From the NCBI GenBank assembly GCA_963942565.1, contig CAWWDR010001070.1, forward strand, positions 1 to 64,000: DNA of 64,000 bases. The letters are read 5' to 3'. The stretch is from Maea johnstoni. Its lineage: Eukaryota; Annelida; Polychaeta; Spionida; Magelonidae. This document shows positions 31,577-46,473 of this stretch, in pieces (positions within the stretch are counted from its first letter, which is position 1; the number at the start of each line of letters is the position of its first letter). Below the pieces are notes generated by a model that was not told the origin of the DNA, did no database searches, and saw nothing but the letters and a program-made list of their open reading frames with translations. A program made the translations under genes and the position numbers.

Positions 31577-31774
31577 ATGGGGAAAGGAGCGCGAGGCTTC
31601 GTAGCAGGAAATCACTCTATTCCAGCCTACTCTTGGAATGAGATACAACAGCATAATACAAAGACGGATCGGTGGCTTGTGCTGAACGGGCACGTTTATG
31701 ACGTCACAGAATGGAGCAGACGACACCCGGGGGGAGAACGCATCCTTCAGCATTACGCCGGGCAGGATGCTACG
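31577..31774 (+). CDS. Front-end fatty acid desaturase, exon 1 (cytochrome b5 domain), left-arm copy
   Basis: A 66-codon first exon starting MGKGARGF and ending at HYAGQDAT, followed by a GTAAGA donor at 31775, phase 0. It is an N-terminal cytochrome b5-like domain with the haem-ligand motif HPGG (RRHPGGERIL) and the start typical of animal delta-5/delta-6 (FADS) desaturases, which insert double bases at the carboxyl side of polyunsaturated acyl chains in the ER membrane using b5-delivered electrons. The desaturase body with its three His boxes is not visible downstream; the copy runs toward the N gap at 35475 and the missing exons probably lie there or outside the window. A (GT)n tract and a purine-rich leader precede the ATG. 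The copy at 43133-42936 is identical. Confidence 0.85.
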
Positions 31775-34018
31775 GTAAGAAAAAAAATGATAATTACGAA
31801 ATCTTGAAGCCTTCCCCTAAATATATTGTGAAAATTAAAATGAGGGAAATCTGCCTTTCAGTGTTCCGCGCGCGGGTTGGCATCTTCGTCTGCCGCCGCA
31901 GCCTCGCCAGGCATGCCGGCATCGCAGCAGTCTCAGACAAGCCTATTTTCGAAATAACCCTCAGCCTGCCTTCTCGCAGGCTCCGTAGCCTCATCGTCTG
32001 ATGCCCCCAATATGCACGACAGCTAACACAACGCGCCAGATGTGTTCTCTTAACACTTTACAGCAACTCGCATTAGTATAACGCAGAATTTTGTGTTTTT
32101 GATTGAGAAGAGATGTAAGATTATGCACCACCTATATTTTTTTAGCTGGAATAAAAAATCTATGAGCATGAGTAACCCCATTTGCCTGGGTAGGAGGAAT
32201 ACATTATGCGGGGACTCTTGTAAATGACTAATCCATGGTAGTGTAGTACGTGCTGTGGAAAGAGTATACCATTTAAACGCGGCGGATTATGTATGCGCAG
32301 GCGAAGTCCCCTATTCACAGCATGGGCCATCTGACGCCGGACAAGATAATGAAATAGTATTAATAACGGAAAAACACGAACACACTCCGAGGGATCACCG
32401 ATATAGAGTATAATCTGCCCCCTTTTCCTTCCGGAGTCAAAAGCCGGCTGGGTGTGGATGGCGCACGGCTGTCGCTATCGGCGAAATGTTGTTTTTCTTT
32501 GGGGGAGAGAATGGAAAAATATTATGACTAGAGCCGACCGTCAAAGCTTAATTAAACATGCAACAACAATCTAAAAAAATCTGCAGCGAAGGTCATATGA
32601 ACTATGCTGAAACGAGTAGCTATGCTGGTTCGTGACCTTTCGCACGAGCGCACGAACGAGGGTTAGCTGTTCGTCTGCTTTTCACATTTTGTTCGATCAA
32701 AGGTTTATAATAGTACTATGAACTATGATAAACCTTTGGTTCGATGCATTCCTCAATTTGGTTTAAGAGCAAAGATATTTCAGCGCAAAATAGCTTTAGC
32801 TGTGTGTCATACACACAATACTCTGGACGTAGACAGTTAGACGGGCACTAGACCATATCACCCTAGGGCCTAAAATTACCCGAGCCCATACAATGGGTAT
32901 AGACATGGATAGATGATAATAGAAATCACGAGGATTTAAAATGTAACTGGATATGAAACGTACTGGTTGCTTACTTAATATATGTATGTATCTTTATCGA
33001 TTATATCATAGGATATAAAATGATGAAAGGAAAACATAGACGTAACTTAGGAACGATAACATGAACATGGAAAAAACAGCAGATGAGTTAACAGTTTGAT
33101 AATTATAATATTTGTTTATCTTCGTAACTTTCCACCATTTAAAGACTAAATCATATAAGGATATCCGTTGACACTCACATATGTTACCTAACACCCTAAA
33201 GGAAAGACGATACCAAAAGGGGGGGGGGGTCTTTCTAGAGATACGGGCAGATAAGGGTATCTCAATTAATGAACATGCCGAAAAGGGTATAACGAATAAT
33301 TGCCAGCATTTCTTCAATAGATATTCTGGGCCCTATTAGTATTATTCCGATGAATTAGCTTTATCAGGGCTTATTAAAGGACATAAGTAGATACATACGT
33401 ATGCTTGATGCATGCAAGTATGTATGTATGCATGTCTGTTCGTGAATGTTAGTGTTTTTCAGACCTATTACCAGCTTTTATATACCAGCAAATACATTTT
33501 TACATTGCATCCTAATGTGATGGAGGTATAACCCAATTACTTGTCTAGTAATAGGTGAAAATTTATATATTCATGCGAATCAGAGCGTACATAATTCTGC
33601 AAACAGTGAGCTATTGCATGCGTACAACAAATGGTCTTGACCTGGCGCCAACTCGTGCGGATAATTTATAATATCAATAATACGAATAACTACATGAAAA
33701 ACGGAAATTACATAAATACATAAAAAAAACTCTGAGATGTCAAGTACCAACTATGTTAGTGGAATATGAGAAGACCCTGAACGTACATACGTCCCTAGAC
33801 ATGTCAATATCTTTGGTCGAAACAAGTTGGGCCATTAATCTATACATTCTTGGAGCATTGCTCAGAAACAATTTCAAGATGAGTTCCTGATTATGTAAAC
33901 GGATTTGGGTATAAGTAAGCAAACGATGCGAATAAGTGTTTGAAGGAACTTTATTGGCCTCCATGTATATCTAGCTTATTATAGAGGTTAAAACCTCAAT
34001 CTCCAATGTCTTGTATGA

Positions 34019-34140
34019 TTATTTTTCTGCTTTTCTGTGGACTTTGCGTTAAAGTTAGTTATTTTTCTGCTTTTTCGTGGACTTTGCGTTAAAGTTAGTT
34101 ATTTTTCTGCTTTTTTGTAGACTTTGCGTTACTTATTTCT
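34019..34140. repeat. 53-bp tandem repeat, three copies in left arm, two in right
   Basis: Unit contains TTATTTTTCTGCTTTT and TGGACTTTGCGTTAAAGTTA. The right-arm counterpart, about 40660-40747, has two units. Confidence 0.85.
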
Positions 34141-34327
34141 TCTCTATATGTTAAGTGTAACGTCAATTCTTTGTTTTCTCGCTTTGTATTTTATTATCAT
34201 TTTTCTACATTTTGATCGATCCTTTTAAATCAGCTGATGTAGAGTGAATACAGATACAATACTACACGCCACATCCCTCCACGAGCTTTCAAAGAAAATA
34301 TTTCTCTGAAAGTTGCTCCATTTGCGT

Positions 34328-34538
34328 TTAACATCTTCCAGTGCTGAGGCTACTTTCTTCAAGGCACAAGCACCCAAAAAATGTTTGAAAAAACATCTTA
34401 ACCATGTCATGTTGGTATTCATTGGAAGGCTCTCGCTGAGTACGTTCAGTACCTATGTGCCAAGGTTTCAGTCATTTTTCAGATTTGTTTGCATCATTAT
34501 GTTTTGGCCAAATTAGCCACCAGCAGCTTAATGGTTAA
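34328..34538 (-). mobile_element. TTAA-type MITE, left arm
   Basis: 211 bp bounded by TTAA on both sides. The right-arm counterpart, 39913-40078, has an internal deletion of about 45 bp. Confidence 0.75.
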
Positions 34539-34953
34539 CAAATCCCTCTCGAAATAGTATTCAAGTTTCGTCCTGATTAATGTTATGGGTTCAAAGTTTT
34601 CAGGCCATGTATGGCCTCCGGCGCGAATAGGGTTAGATAATGTACCAACCACGGGTGTAGTCTGCGGTCTCTATGTTAACCCCTTCTCACCCAGAATGCC
34701 CTAGGAGTTAGAACACACATGCTAGGAGTTTAAAATGATGCATACCCTCTAACCATAGTACAACATACCGCTAAACAGATGTTTTCAAGAGATTAAGAAG
34801 TCCACTCTTAAAGTCTACTGTCGTGAGTTAGTAGATCATCTCGAAACTTCCCTGGAAAATCTCTATACATTGAACACCACCATTTGTTTAAAACTGGTCC
34901 ATCTTCTGTTATTCGTTAAGACATAAGGACCTTCGTACGTTGAACACATGCGC

Positions 34954-35064
<111 letters not shown>

Positions 35065-35088
35065 TATATGTGTATATATATATATATG

Positions 35089-35219
<131 letters not shown>

Positions 35220-35474
35220 TTCGTGCGACACACTGTACGCAGGTTCTGTCACCTGCTTGACGTTTTGTGTCCTATACTAGTGTTCACTTTATGAATATTT
35301 CACTCTACTTGCATATTTGCCATTTGGCAGTTTATTTGAGTTTTAACGCGTGAGTCCCCTCGTGATCCAATCGCTCAGTTCGTGCACGCATGGTGAAATA
35401 GCATATAATACACATATCGCTCACATTCCGATGAATGTTTATATTTCAATGAATTCTGCCCTTCGGTGGTTGAG

Positions 35475-35674
35475 NNNNNNNNNNNNNNNNNNNNNNNNNN
35501 NNNNNNNNNNNNNNNNNNNNNNNNNNNNNNNNNNNNNNNNNNNNNNNNNNNNNNNNNNNNNNNNNNNNNNNNNNNNNNNNNNNNNNNNNNNNNNNNNNNN
35601 NNNNNNNNNNNNNNNNNNNNNNNNNNNNNNNNNNNNNNNNNNNNNNNNNNNNNNNNNNNNNNNNNNNNNNNNNN
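35475..35674. other. Assembly gap of 200 N
   Basis: Exactly 200 unknown bases between the end of the left arm and a stretch with no counterpart in the left arm. The round length suggests a placeholder for a scaffold join, not a measured gap. Confidence 0.98.
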
Positions 35675-36021
35675 AGATGGTTTTCAAAGATCTTTGCATC
35701 CTTGCGCTTCTGACAAAAGTAGCCTCAGCATTGGAAGGTTAAGATGCTAGTTGTCTTTGATTCTAGCTGCGAACGAACCTCTTATCTAAAACTCAGCAGC
35801 GCTGCACTAATGCTGCACCATACAACCCTGAAGACGCCCCTCCCTGCCTGTCTGTCGTCTATGCGGTGGTCAGAATGAGTAATGCTGTATGCAGTAATGA
35901 GGTTCCCAGGGTCCTCTAGCCTGGTTCACAGTCATGTCTATTGCTTCGATATTTTCAAAATTGTCACAGGTTCAGACAAACAGTTTTGAAGATAATTCCA
36001 TTATATGTCATATAATAATAA

Positions 36022-36240
36022 TAATACCAATGCTGAAGGCTACTTTCATACAAAGCATAAGCACACAAAGATTTTTGAAAAACGTCTAAACCCTGTCATG
36101 TAGGTATTCATGGGATAGCTCTCACCGAGGGTACTTCCCTCAGACGAATACCCATATTTCAGAGTTTCAGTCATTTTATTTAGGTCTTTTTGCATCATTT
36201 TTGTATTGGCCATATTAGCCACCAGCGGCATATGGGTTAA
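36022..36240 (-). mobile_element. TTAA-type MITE in the spacer
   Basis: Ends with CATATGGGTTAA; the left end is degraded (ATAATACCAATGCTGAAGG). A further piece of the same family, cut by the N gap, occupies 35675-35742. Confidence 0.65.
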
Positions 36241-36316
36241 CAGAGTCTTGTAGACTCCTAGCATGCCTGATGGTCTCCGTGAACTCTACAGCATCGTAGA
36301 GAATCCTCAGGGACTA

Positions 36317-37063
36317 GGATGACCAGTCTTGGTTAAGACATTCCTCCCGTAAGATATCGCCCCTCCTACCCGTGCTCCCTCAGGCCAACTGCAGCCAATC
36401 AGAAGCCGCGTAGGTAATTTGATGCCGAACTCGCGTTGTGTAAGCTTAGACCCTTTGGGTCCCAAATTCCTCTCAATAGAAAATCTCTGATTATGTTCGC
36501 TTTTTAACACATATATGTATATCATCAAGCAAATACTAGCAATACATTTTGTCAAGACTTGGGTCATTCGGTCCAGTTACAAATAGATGAGTGCTAAATG
36601 ATAGTTAGTGATGGATCGCTTGCAAGTGGTCAAAGTATGTCTCCAATAAATGCTTGTGTAAGCCCTAACCCCTAGGAACGTGATAAGGAATTCTGCATTC
36701 TCGTGAATTCCCCATTCCGATGCCAGCCGCGACCAATCAGAATGCGCGTAGTAATTAGATGCAGGACTGACAGTTGTGTAAGCTGTGACCCTCTTCCTCC
36801 CAAACTCCCTCACCAAAGATGAAATATTGTCTTTTTTAATAATAAATTATGCATAAGACCGCGACATCAAGGACTATATATTCATAACAGCTCTACTGGG
36901 ACACAGAATTCTGCATTCTAGTGAATTCTCCATTCCTATGCCACCCAATGAAAAATGCGCGTAGTAATTATATGCAGGACTGCCGTTGTGTAAGCTGTGA
37001 CCCTCTTCCTCCCAAACTCCCTCACAAAAATATAAAATATCGATTTAATGTCTTATTTAATGA
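36317..37063. repeat. Three diverged copies of a roughly 160-190-bp unit
   Basis: Copies at about 36317-36510, 36688-36838 and 36903-37063 share AATCAGAAKSCGCGTAGTAA, TGTGTAAGCTGTGACCC and CCCAAACTCCCTCA. No coding potential seen. Confidence 0.7.
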
Positions 37064-38079
37064 AAACATAAGCCTAGGATCTCGCCATTGGAGGCTATAT
37101 AATCATAACATATCTACTGTCTCTTTTCAATTAGTTGATAATGACTTTTCGATCAAATTCTTGATGAAAATGCATTTTCTCGAGAGTGTGCTTGTGTAAC
37201 GGTATTGACCCTAAGCATACCAAAAGCATGAAATGAAACATTTAGAAGCACGGATACAAAGAGGGGTTTGCGGACTTCGACGTAAGCCCCTATGCTAATT
37301 AAGACGATATTTTACTTGATAATAAATTAATAATTACAATTTTCATTAGTTTTGCTTTATATAAACGAGATTTACATTCATTACGGTTAAATCCCCTTTC
37401 GTGCAGAACGGACAGAATCACATAGAAATCCTGCATCAACGCCAGAGCTCTCTTCCACAGACTTAATATGCGGTGACCTGATTGTACACCGTTCTGTTCT
37501 TTCAACTTAAATAACCTCCCAAAGCACACCTGGGGAATTTTGTTATTGGAGTCACAATAAAAAAAGAATCGGAGCTCAGATTGCTGTGCACCAAACCCCG
37601 CGTTCTGCTGCTATGGGTAATACCAGTCAACTCGCAGGAGTATATGCATCTTTACTCCAAATTCATAAATATATGTTTTGAAAGATTGAAGATATTATCC
37701 TGTGTTAGTTAATATGAGCCAACTCATTCCCCAGAGATATTTTTGACATGCAGACGATAATACAGATGTAGTCTCTTTGCAAGATGCCACTACTTATGCT
37801 CTATTTATCATTTATATTGCTGTTAGAGCCCGTATGTTATACTGTATTGTTATTGTGGAGTCTGAGCCAAGAGCCGCTGGCAGCGGGGTAGTGATGGTGG
37901 TTTTGGTAGGTTATGAGTGTGAGTGTGTGTAGAGAGAGTGATGTATACATAGTATAGTAGATGATATAGAGTAGTATAGTGAGAGAGTAGAGAGTTAGTA
38001 CTATATATATATATAGATATATATATATATTTACTATAATATATATATATATATACATATTTATATATATATATATATC

Positions 38080-38217
<138 letters not shown>

Positions 38218-38635
38218 ATACTATATATATCACTCATACTACTCTATCACTATCCTACTATCGCCAGAGTGGATTTACTTCATTTTCCTTGGCCTTACTT
38301 GGGTTTACTAAGGGCATTGTTGTTTTCGTCACAAAAGATAGCTTTTGGCGATGGCAGTGATTGAATCCGTATGGTGTACGAGATTGAGATACGCTGGGGT
38401 ATCCAAGGCTCGGGTTACAGCTGAGTACAACTAGGTCGACTTCTGCAGAGGCCGCTTACACAAGCTGAAATCCACCAGGAGCAGACGACACTTGCCTAGC
38501 TACGAGTGGCTTGAGGGTTAATAGCGAAGGCTCACCATCTGCTAATAGCTTGTAGTAATTAAGAGTGGACTCGGATGCAATGGGGATCTTTGTTTGTGTG
38601 CAATTCTAGTGTATGATTCACTGCACTGAGAATAT

Positions 38636-38693
<58 letters not shown>

Positions 38694-38802
38694 CTTTATT
38701 TCAAGTCGGTAATAATTTTACATAGTAAACACGAGCTGCCAGGGCTCTTGGCCGACTACAAAATAACAATTCAGCATATAACTTACAGTGTTTAACAGCA
38801 AT

Positions 38803-38877
<75 letters not shown>

Positions 38878-39414
38878 CGCCTTCCAATTATAAATGTATG
38901 TTTAGTTGGGTAAGGGGACAAATGAATGAGTGAATAGAGACCTTTCCTGAGTGCGATTTAACTGATTTATTAAACAGCCGAGTGGGGACTGGAACCCCGG
39001 GGACTGGAACTTGCGTGTGTGTGTGCGAGAGAGAGGGAGATTCAAACCCTGACTCTTACTTTAGATGATAACCAAGCACATCCAAGCTCTTACAGTCATC
39101 AAAATTTCATACAGTGGAGAGATTCACTTAAGGGCCAAATTCAGTGAACCCTCACCCACCGAAGGGTAGAATTCATTGAAATATAAACATTCATCGGAAT
39201 GTGAACGATATGTGTATTATATGCTACTTTAATAGGTTCACGATGCGTGCACGAACCGAGCGATTGGATCACGAGTGGACTCACGCGTTAAAACTCAAAT
39301 AAACTGCCAAATGCCAAATATGCAAGTAGAGTGAAATATTCATAAAGTGAACACTATGACACGAAACGTGTCAAGCAAGTGCCATAACTTGCGTACAGTG
39401 TGGTGGAAGACGAC

Positions 39415-39495
<81 letters not shown>

Positions 39496-39912
39496 TATGC
39501 GCATGTGTGCACAGTACGAAGGTCCTTATGTCTTAACGAATAACAGAAGATGGACTAGTTTTCAACAAATGGTGGTGTATAATGTATAGAGATTTCTAGG
39601 GAAGTTTCGAGATGATCTACTAACTCACGACAGTAGACTTTAAGAGTGGACTTCTTAATCTCTCGAAAACATCTGTTTAGCGGTATGTGGTACTATGGTT
39701 AGCGGGTATGCATCATTTTAAACTCCTAGCATGTGTGTCTTAACTCCCAGGGCATTCTGGGTGAGAAGGGGTTAAGATAGAGACCGCAGACTGCACCCGT
39801 GGTTGGTACATATTTTAAGCCTATTCGCGCCGGAGGACACACATGGCCTGAAAACTTTGAACCCATAACATCAATCAGGACGAAACTTGAATACTATTTC
39901 GAGAGGGATTTG

Positions 39913-40078
39913 TTAACCATTATGCTGGTGGTGGCTAATATGGCCAAAACATAATGATGCAAACATATCTGAAAGAGCCTTCAAATGAATACCAACATGA
40001 CATGGTTAAGATGATTTTTCAAACATTTTTGGGTGCTTGTGCCTTGGAAGAAAGTAGCCTCAGCACTGGAAGTATTAA
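39913..40078 (+). mobile_element. TTAA-type MITE, right arm, internally deleted
   Basis: 166 bp with TTAA at both ends; missing the middle part (CACTGAGTACTC-like region) present at 34328-34538. Confidence 0.75.
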
Positions 40079-40145
40079 CCACAAATGGAGCAACTTTCAG
40101 TGAAATATTTTCCTTGAAATAGTACTTTATTATCAAGATATATAC

Positions 40146-40180
<35 letters not shown>

Positions 40181-40232
40181 AATATATATATATATATGTA
40201 TATATATACATGTATATATATATATATATATG

Positions 40233-40291
<59 letters not shown>

Positions 40292-42935
40292 ATTATATAT
40301 ATATATATATATAATATATATATATACCTTAAAGAAATGGGTACGTCCAAAATGTGAATGCGTTTAAGGCCAATACCCCACAACACCCTTATCTCTGTTC
40401 CTCATGCAACCCACCACACCCCGTCCACGCCCCAACCCTACTGACTTGGCATAAACCCTTTCCATCACCAAACCAAAACTTCATGGTCTGCCTACGTGCA
40501 ATATTTCCCTTACGACTCGTGGAGGGATTGGGCGTGTAGTACTGTATCTGTATTCACTACATGTTCATTTTAAAAGGATCGATCAAAATGTACAAAAATG
40601 ATAATAAAATTACAAAGCGAGGAAAACAAAGAATTGACGTTACACTTAACATATAGAGAAGAAATAAGTAACGCAAAGTCTACAAAAAAGCAGAAAAATA
40701 ACTAACTTTAACGCAAAGTCCACAGAAAAGCAGAAAATTAACAATCATACAAGACATGAGATTGAGGTTTTTAAGCTCCATAATAAGCTAGATATATATG
40801 GAAGCCAATAAAGTTCCTTCAAACACTTATTCGCGTCGTTTGCTTACTTATACCCAAATCCGTTTACATAATCAGGAACTCATCTTGAGATTGTTTCTGA
40901 GCAATGATTCAAGAATGTATAGATTAATGGCCCAACTTGTTCGACGAAAGATATTGACATGACTTGGGACGTTTGTACGTTCAGGGTCTTCTCATATTCC
41001 ACTAACATAGTTGGTACTTGACATCTCAGAGTTATTTTATGTATTTATGTAATTTCCGTTTTTCATGTAGTTATTCGTATTATTGATATTATAAATTATC
41101 CGCACGAGTTGGCGCCAGGGTCAAGACCATTTGTTGTACGCATGCAATAGCTCACTGTTTGCAGAATTATGTACGCTCTGATTCGCATGAATATATAAAT
41201 TTTCACCTATTACTAGACAAGTGATTGGGTTATACCTCCATCACATTAGGATGCAATGTAAAAATGTATTTGCTGGTATATAAAAGCTGGTAATAGGTCT
41301 GAAAAACACTAACATTCACGAATAGACATGCATACATACATACTTGCATGCATCAAGCATACGTATGTATCTACTATTGTCCTTTAATACGCCCTGATAA
41401 AGCTAATTCATCGGAATAATACTAATAGGGCCCAGAATATATATTGAAGAAATGCTGGCAATTATTCGTTATACCCTTTTTGGCATGTTCATTAATTGAG
41501 ATACCCTTATCTGCCCGTATCTCTAAAAAGACCCCCCCCCCCTTTGGTATCGTCTTTCCTTTCGGGTGTTAGGTAACATATGTGAGTGTCAACGGATATC
41601 CTTATATGAGTTATTCTTTAAATGGTGGAAAGTTACGAAGATAAACAAATATTATAATTATCAAACTGTTAACTCATCTGCTGTTTTTTCCATGTTCATG
41701 TTATCGTTCCTAAGTTACGTCTATGTTTTCCTTTCATCATTTTATATCCTATGATATAATCGATAAAGATACATACATATATTAAGTAAGCAACCAGTAC
41801 GTTTCATATCCAGTTACATTTTAAATCCTCGTGATTTCTATTATCATCTATCCATGTCTATACCCATTGTATGGGCTCGGGTAATTTTAGGCCCTAGGGT
41901 GATATGGTCTAGTGCCCGTCTAACTGTCTACGTCCAGAGTATTGTGTGTATGACACACAGCTAAAGCTATTTTGCGCTGAAATATCTTTGCTATTAAACC
42001 AAATTGAGGAATGCATCGAACAAAATGTGAAAAGCAGACGAACAACTAACCCTCGTTCGTGCGCTCGTGCGAAAGGTCACGAACCAGCATAGCTACTCGT
42101 TTCAGCATAGTTCATATGACCTTCGCTGCAGATTTTTTTAGATTGTTGTTGCATGTTTAATTAAGCTTTGACGGTCGGCTCGTCATAATATTTTTCCATT
42201 CTCTCCCCCAAAGAAAAACAACATTTCGCCGATAGCGACAGCCGTGCGCCATCCACACCCAACCGGCTTTTGACTCCGGAAGGAAAAGGGGGCAGATTAT
42301 ACTCTATATCGGTAATCCCTCGGAGTGTGTTCGTGTTTTTCCGTTATTAATACTATTTCATTATCTTGTCCGGCGTCAGATGGCCCATGCTGTGAATAGG
42401 GGACTTCGCCTGCGCATACATAATCCAGCGCGTTTAAATGGTATACTCTTTCCACAGCACGTACTACACTACCATGGATTAGTCATTTACAAGAGTCCCC
42501 GCATAATGTATTCCTCCTACCCAGGCAAATGGGGTTACTCATGCTCATAGATTTTTTATTCCAGCTAAAAATATATAGGTGGTGCATAATCTTACATCTC
42601 TTCTCAATCAAAAACACCAAATTCTGCGTTCTACTAATGCGAGTTGCTGTAAAGTGTTAAGAGAACACATCTGGCGCGTTGTGTTAGCTGTCGTGCATAT
42701 TGGGGGCATCAGACGATATGGCTACGGAGCCTGCGAGAAGGCAGGCTGAGAGTTATTTCGAAAATAGGCTTGTCTGAGACTGCTGCGATGCCGGCATGCC
42801 TGGCGAGACTGCGGCGGCAGACGAAGATGCCAACCCGCGCGCGGAACACTGAAAGGCATATTTCCCTCATTTTAATTTTCACAATATATTTAGGGAAAGG
42901 CTTCAAGGTGTCGTAATTATCATTTTTTTTCTTAC

Positions 42936-43133
42936 CGTAGCATCCTGCCCGGCGTAATGCTGAAGGATGCGTTCTCCCCCCGGGTGTCGTCTGCTCCATT
43001 CTGTGACGTCATAAACGTGCCCGTTCAGCACAAGCCACCGATCCGTCTTTGTATTATGCTGTTGTATCTCATTCCAAGAGTAGGCTGGAATAGAGTGATT
43101 TCCTGCTACGAAGCCTCGCGCTCCTTTCCCCAT
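42936..43133 (-). CDS. Front-end fatty acid desaturase, exon 1, right-arm copy
   Basis: Inverted counterpart of the exon at 31577-31774: the same 66 codons, the same HPGG haem motif and the same donor (GTAAG, read from 42935 downward). I found no nucleotide difference in the 198 coding bases. Its gene would run leftward through 39.1 kb toward 35.7 kb, but no further exon is recognisable on the - strand there. Either a second copy of the gene or, more likely, the second allele placed in reverse. Confidence 0.85.
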
Positions 43134-43738
43134 TCTACAGTTTTTCGTACGAATCCAGTCTCAGTGTAAACCCGTTCTCTCTCACTCACACACACACACA
43201 CACACAAGCGTCTGCCTCAGCCGCCGTTGTATAGTAGCAGTGCCGGCTTGGTGCACAGTTACAACACCGTAAACTCTGACCCGGAACTAGAACATAATGA
43301 TGAGATGGTGTCAGCAGTGCTTTCCGACATCGCGTGATCGCGCATGACACACGGATTCATGAATGTGGAGCCCGTAAGACTTGTCGGAAACGTGCGCTAG
43401 ACAGCCAGTAAAGATCAAGAGCGCTCTCCGACCGCTCCTGACTGTATCGATTTTCACACTGCCATGCAGGGATTGCTTGTGCATTCAATGACCGGAGGTA
43501 ATATTAAATGAGGTCAGAATCTTTCGCTTTCATAACCGTTGACTTGCAACCCTATTCCCAGGTTTGCTGCCTGTACATTCGTTCCCCCAAAAAACGTGAT
43601 CTACCTAGAGCACGTGCAGGTTGGCAGGTGGGCTGTAAATATATATTGCAACACAATAAAATGGAGTATTAGCAAGGCAGTTAATCGATGTATTGAATGT
43701 AAACATATAAATAGAAAAATAAAGTATTTCATGATTTC

Positions 43739-43784
<46 letters not shown>

Positions 43785-43785
43785 A

Positions 43786-43845
<60 letters not shown>

Positions 43846-44029
43846 GTAATAATGATAAGAAGAAATAGTAGTAGTAGTAGTAGTAATGTTTACGGTGAAA
43901 ATTATTATTATCATTATTATAATTATTATTATTTTCATTTTGCTAGAACCACAATCACTTGGTTTTATTTCATTTTACTTAGCAAATGCATTTTTAATCT
44001 CTTTCATCCTCACAATTTGGTCGTATCGT

Positions 44030-44112
44030 GAGGGGATCCGTTGTGGCCAAGTTTTCACGATGCATGGCTCTCAAGTGTAAGGTCGCTGGTTCGAGTTTCT
44101 GCTGGATTAGAA
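44030..44112 (+). mobile_element. tRNA-derived SINE head, right arm
   Basis: Inverted counterpart of 30598-30680, with B box GGTTCGAGTTTCTGCTGG. The flanks align between arms on both sides. Confidence 0.6.
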
Positions 44113-45246
44113 TCTTTAGTGACTATACTCAAAAGTACAATAATTCATAAAATACACGGTGCTGCAAACTAAGAAAATGGCCACACCAAGTGTAGTGAAT
44201 GTGCCCCAACTGAAAAGCTCTCCTAGGAAAAATTTGCCCTCACCCCAACCCAAAGATGTGCATGTGTGGATCGCTTTAATTTGAGTATGTTCAGATTATC
44301 TTTGAAATTTAACACCAGAGGAGCAAAACTTCCTAATAATCGTCACCTGTGGGTTGTTGAATTTCCTGGGAAATATCCCCAATATGGGTGGGGGGAGATA
44401 TCCATGGTTGGGTGAATATATCCTGGGAAATATATTCCCCCAGGGAGCAAATTTCCTAGGAAATATACCCCCAGGGGGGGGGGCAATTTCTTAGGGGGCA
44501 GATTTCCTGTTACACCAGGAGACACTGTTATAAAAAAATACCCATAATAAAAAAACTAATGGCGGGCAAAGAGAAAAAATGAAACATTAAGGTCTTAAGA
44601 CACTCTTTACCGGTGAAACTTATTGACAAACTGAAATAATTTGTTACAATGTACCTGATACCACTGCCAAATTTGAAAAGAAATTGTTACAAAAACGGAT
44701 TTTTACTAGATATGTACCTTTATGATTATACCTGCCTATTATAAATAGTATCCTACGAGAAAGTTTTGGCTAGAGTGATTTTCGTATTTATTGAATTTGA
44801 TAATTTGACACATTTTCTGAAAGAGTTTATGATCATGTGTATAAAATGGGGTTCCCTTGCTCAACAATATCTAATATGGGAATGGGCATGTATATGGTAC
44901 TTATTGGGTGACTCTTTTTAAATTTTTATGAAAATCTGCCTAAAAAGTCATTTTTCACAAATCTTAACCATCTGTGGTTCGAAAACTAACACTTGTTAAC
45001 TTGTTAAGAGCATTGTTTAGATAGTTTGAATAAATGTTATTGAAGATTAAACTTGGCAATCCTGACTTATACCAATTTTGGGTTAAAACCCTGTTTCTTG
45101 TATTATTTTATTTTACCCCATAATTCCTATGTAACTAACTGCAAAAAAATCATTTCAACATGGCAGACCAGTATTTCAGACAGTGACAGTATCTCTGTAG
45201 GGATACATTTAGCAAAGAAAGAAACCTTTTTTGGAGTAGATGTTCA

Positions 45247-46412
45247 TGACAAAAATTGCATCATCTTTTCAAAAAGTCGATGACCCCATGATTAAAAGTT
45301 GTTTTGAGGATTACTGTGCCCTCACCAATTTAAGAAAAAGCAAGAATTAAAATAGGATGCAATACTAAATGCAACACAGAAAAAGGGAGAGAGAATATAA
45401 AAGATAAGGGGAACAAAAAACAATGAATAAGAAAAGTCTGAATGCACAGAGAGGAGAGAGAGAGTACGAAAAATAGGATACCAAACTCTTTAAAAATGCC
45501 AAATTTGTATCAAAAGAAAACAAATACAGTGAGTAGAGAGAGAAATAAAGAGTAAAAATAGAGATGCACAATGTAAAACAGAGAGAGAGAGAGAGAGAGG
45601 GGGCAAAAAATGCAGAAGAGAATGCAAAGAAATATACAAGTAAGAGAGATGAAAAAATGTAAAAATGAAAGAGATACCTAAAGAGAACGACAGAATACCA
45701 AAAATCAGGATGTTAACTATCAACGATTGCATATGTGGTGGCTGACTGGGGCATCTGCCTAATAGAAGTCATGCATGATATTCTGTGGTTCATTGAGCAT
45801 TTTCTCAATATTCTCTATATTTGCTCCTCTTTCATAAGTGTACATTTTATTTATATATGCCTCATATTCTCAGGTGTGTATAGGTCACATTGGGATGAAT
45901 GAATGGGTGTTTAAAGGCACATCGACACTCAAAGGTCATTTAGTGCCATAAAATTTTGCAAAAAGTAGTCCTTTGTCATTGTTGAAGAACAATGACAAAG
46001 CATGCTTATTCTACGTGAAAGAAGAAAAAGAGGGAGAGCAGAGCCTTAAGATTCAAAGAGGACCAAGGGATATTTCAGGTGACAAACATTGCATCATCTT
46101 TTCAAAAAGTCGATGACCCCATGATTAAAAGTTGTTTTGAGGATTACTGTGCCCTCACCCATTTAAGAAAAAGCAAGAAAAAAAATTGGATGCAATACTA
46201 AATGCAACACAGAAAAAGGGAGAGAGAATATAAAAGATGAGGGGAACAAAAAACAATGAATAAGAAAAGTCTGAATGCACAGAGAAGAGAGAGAGAGTAC
46301 AAAAAATAGGATACCAAACTCTTTAAAAATGCCAAATTTGTATCAAAAGAAAACAAATACAGTGAGTAGGGAAAGAAATAAAGAGTAAAAATAGAGATGC
46401 ACAATGTAAAAC

Positions 46413-46473
<61 letters not shown>

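Noticed and set aside
31711-32001. Open frame after desaturase exon 1 (and 42709-42999)
   Set aside because: It reads through the GTAAGA donor into the intron in another frame; conserved only because the arms are nearly identical.
32580-34020. Second desaturase exon sought in both arms and the spacer
   Set aside because: No stretch resembling the first His-box region was seen on the proper strand.
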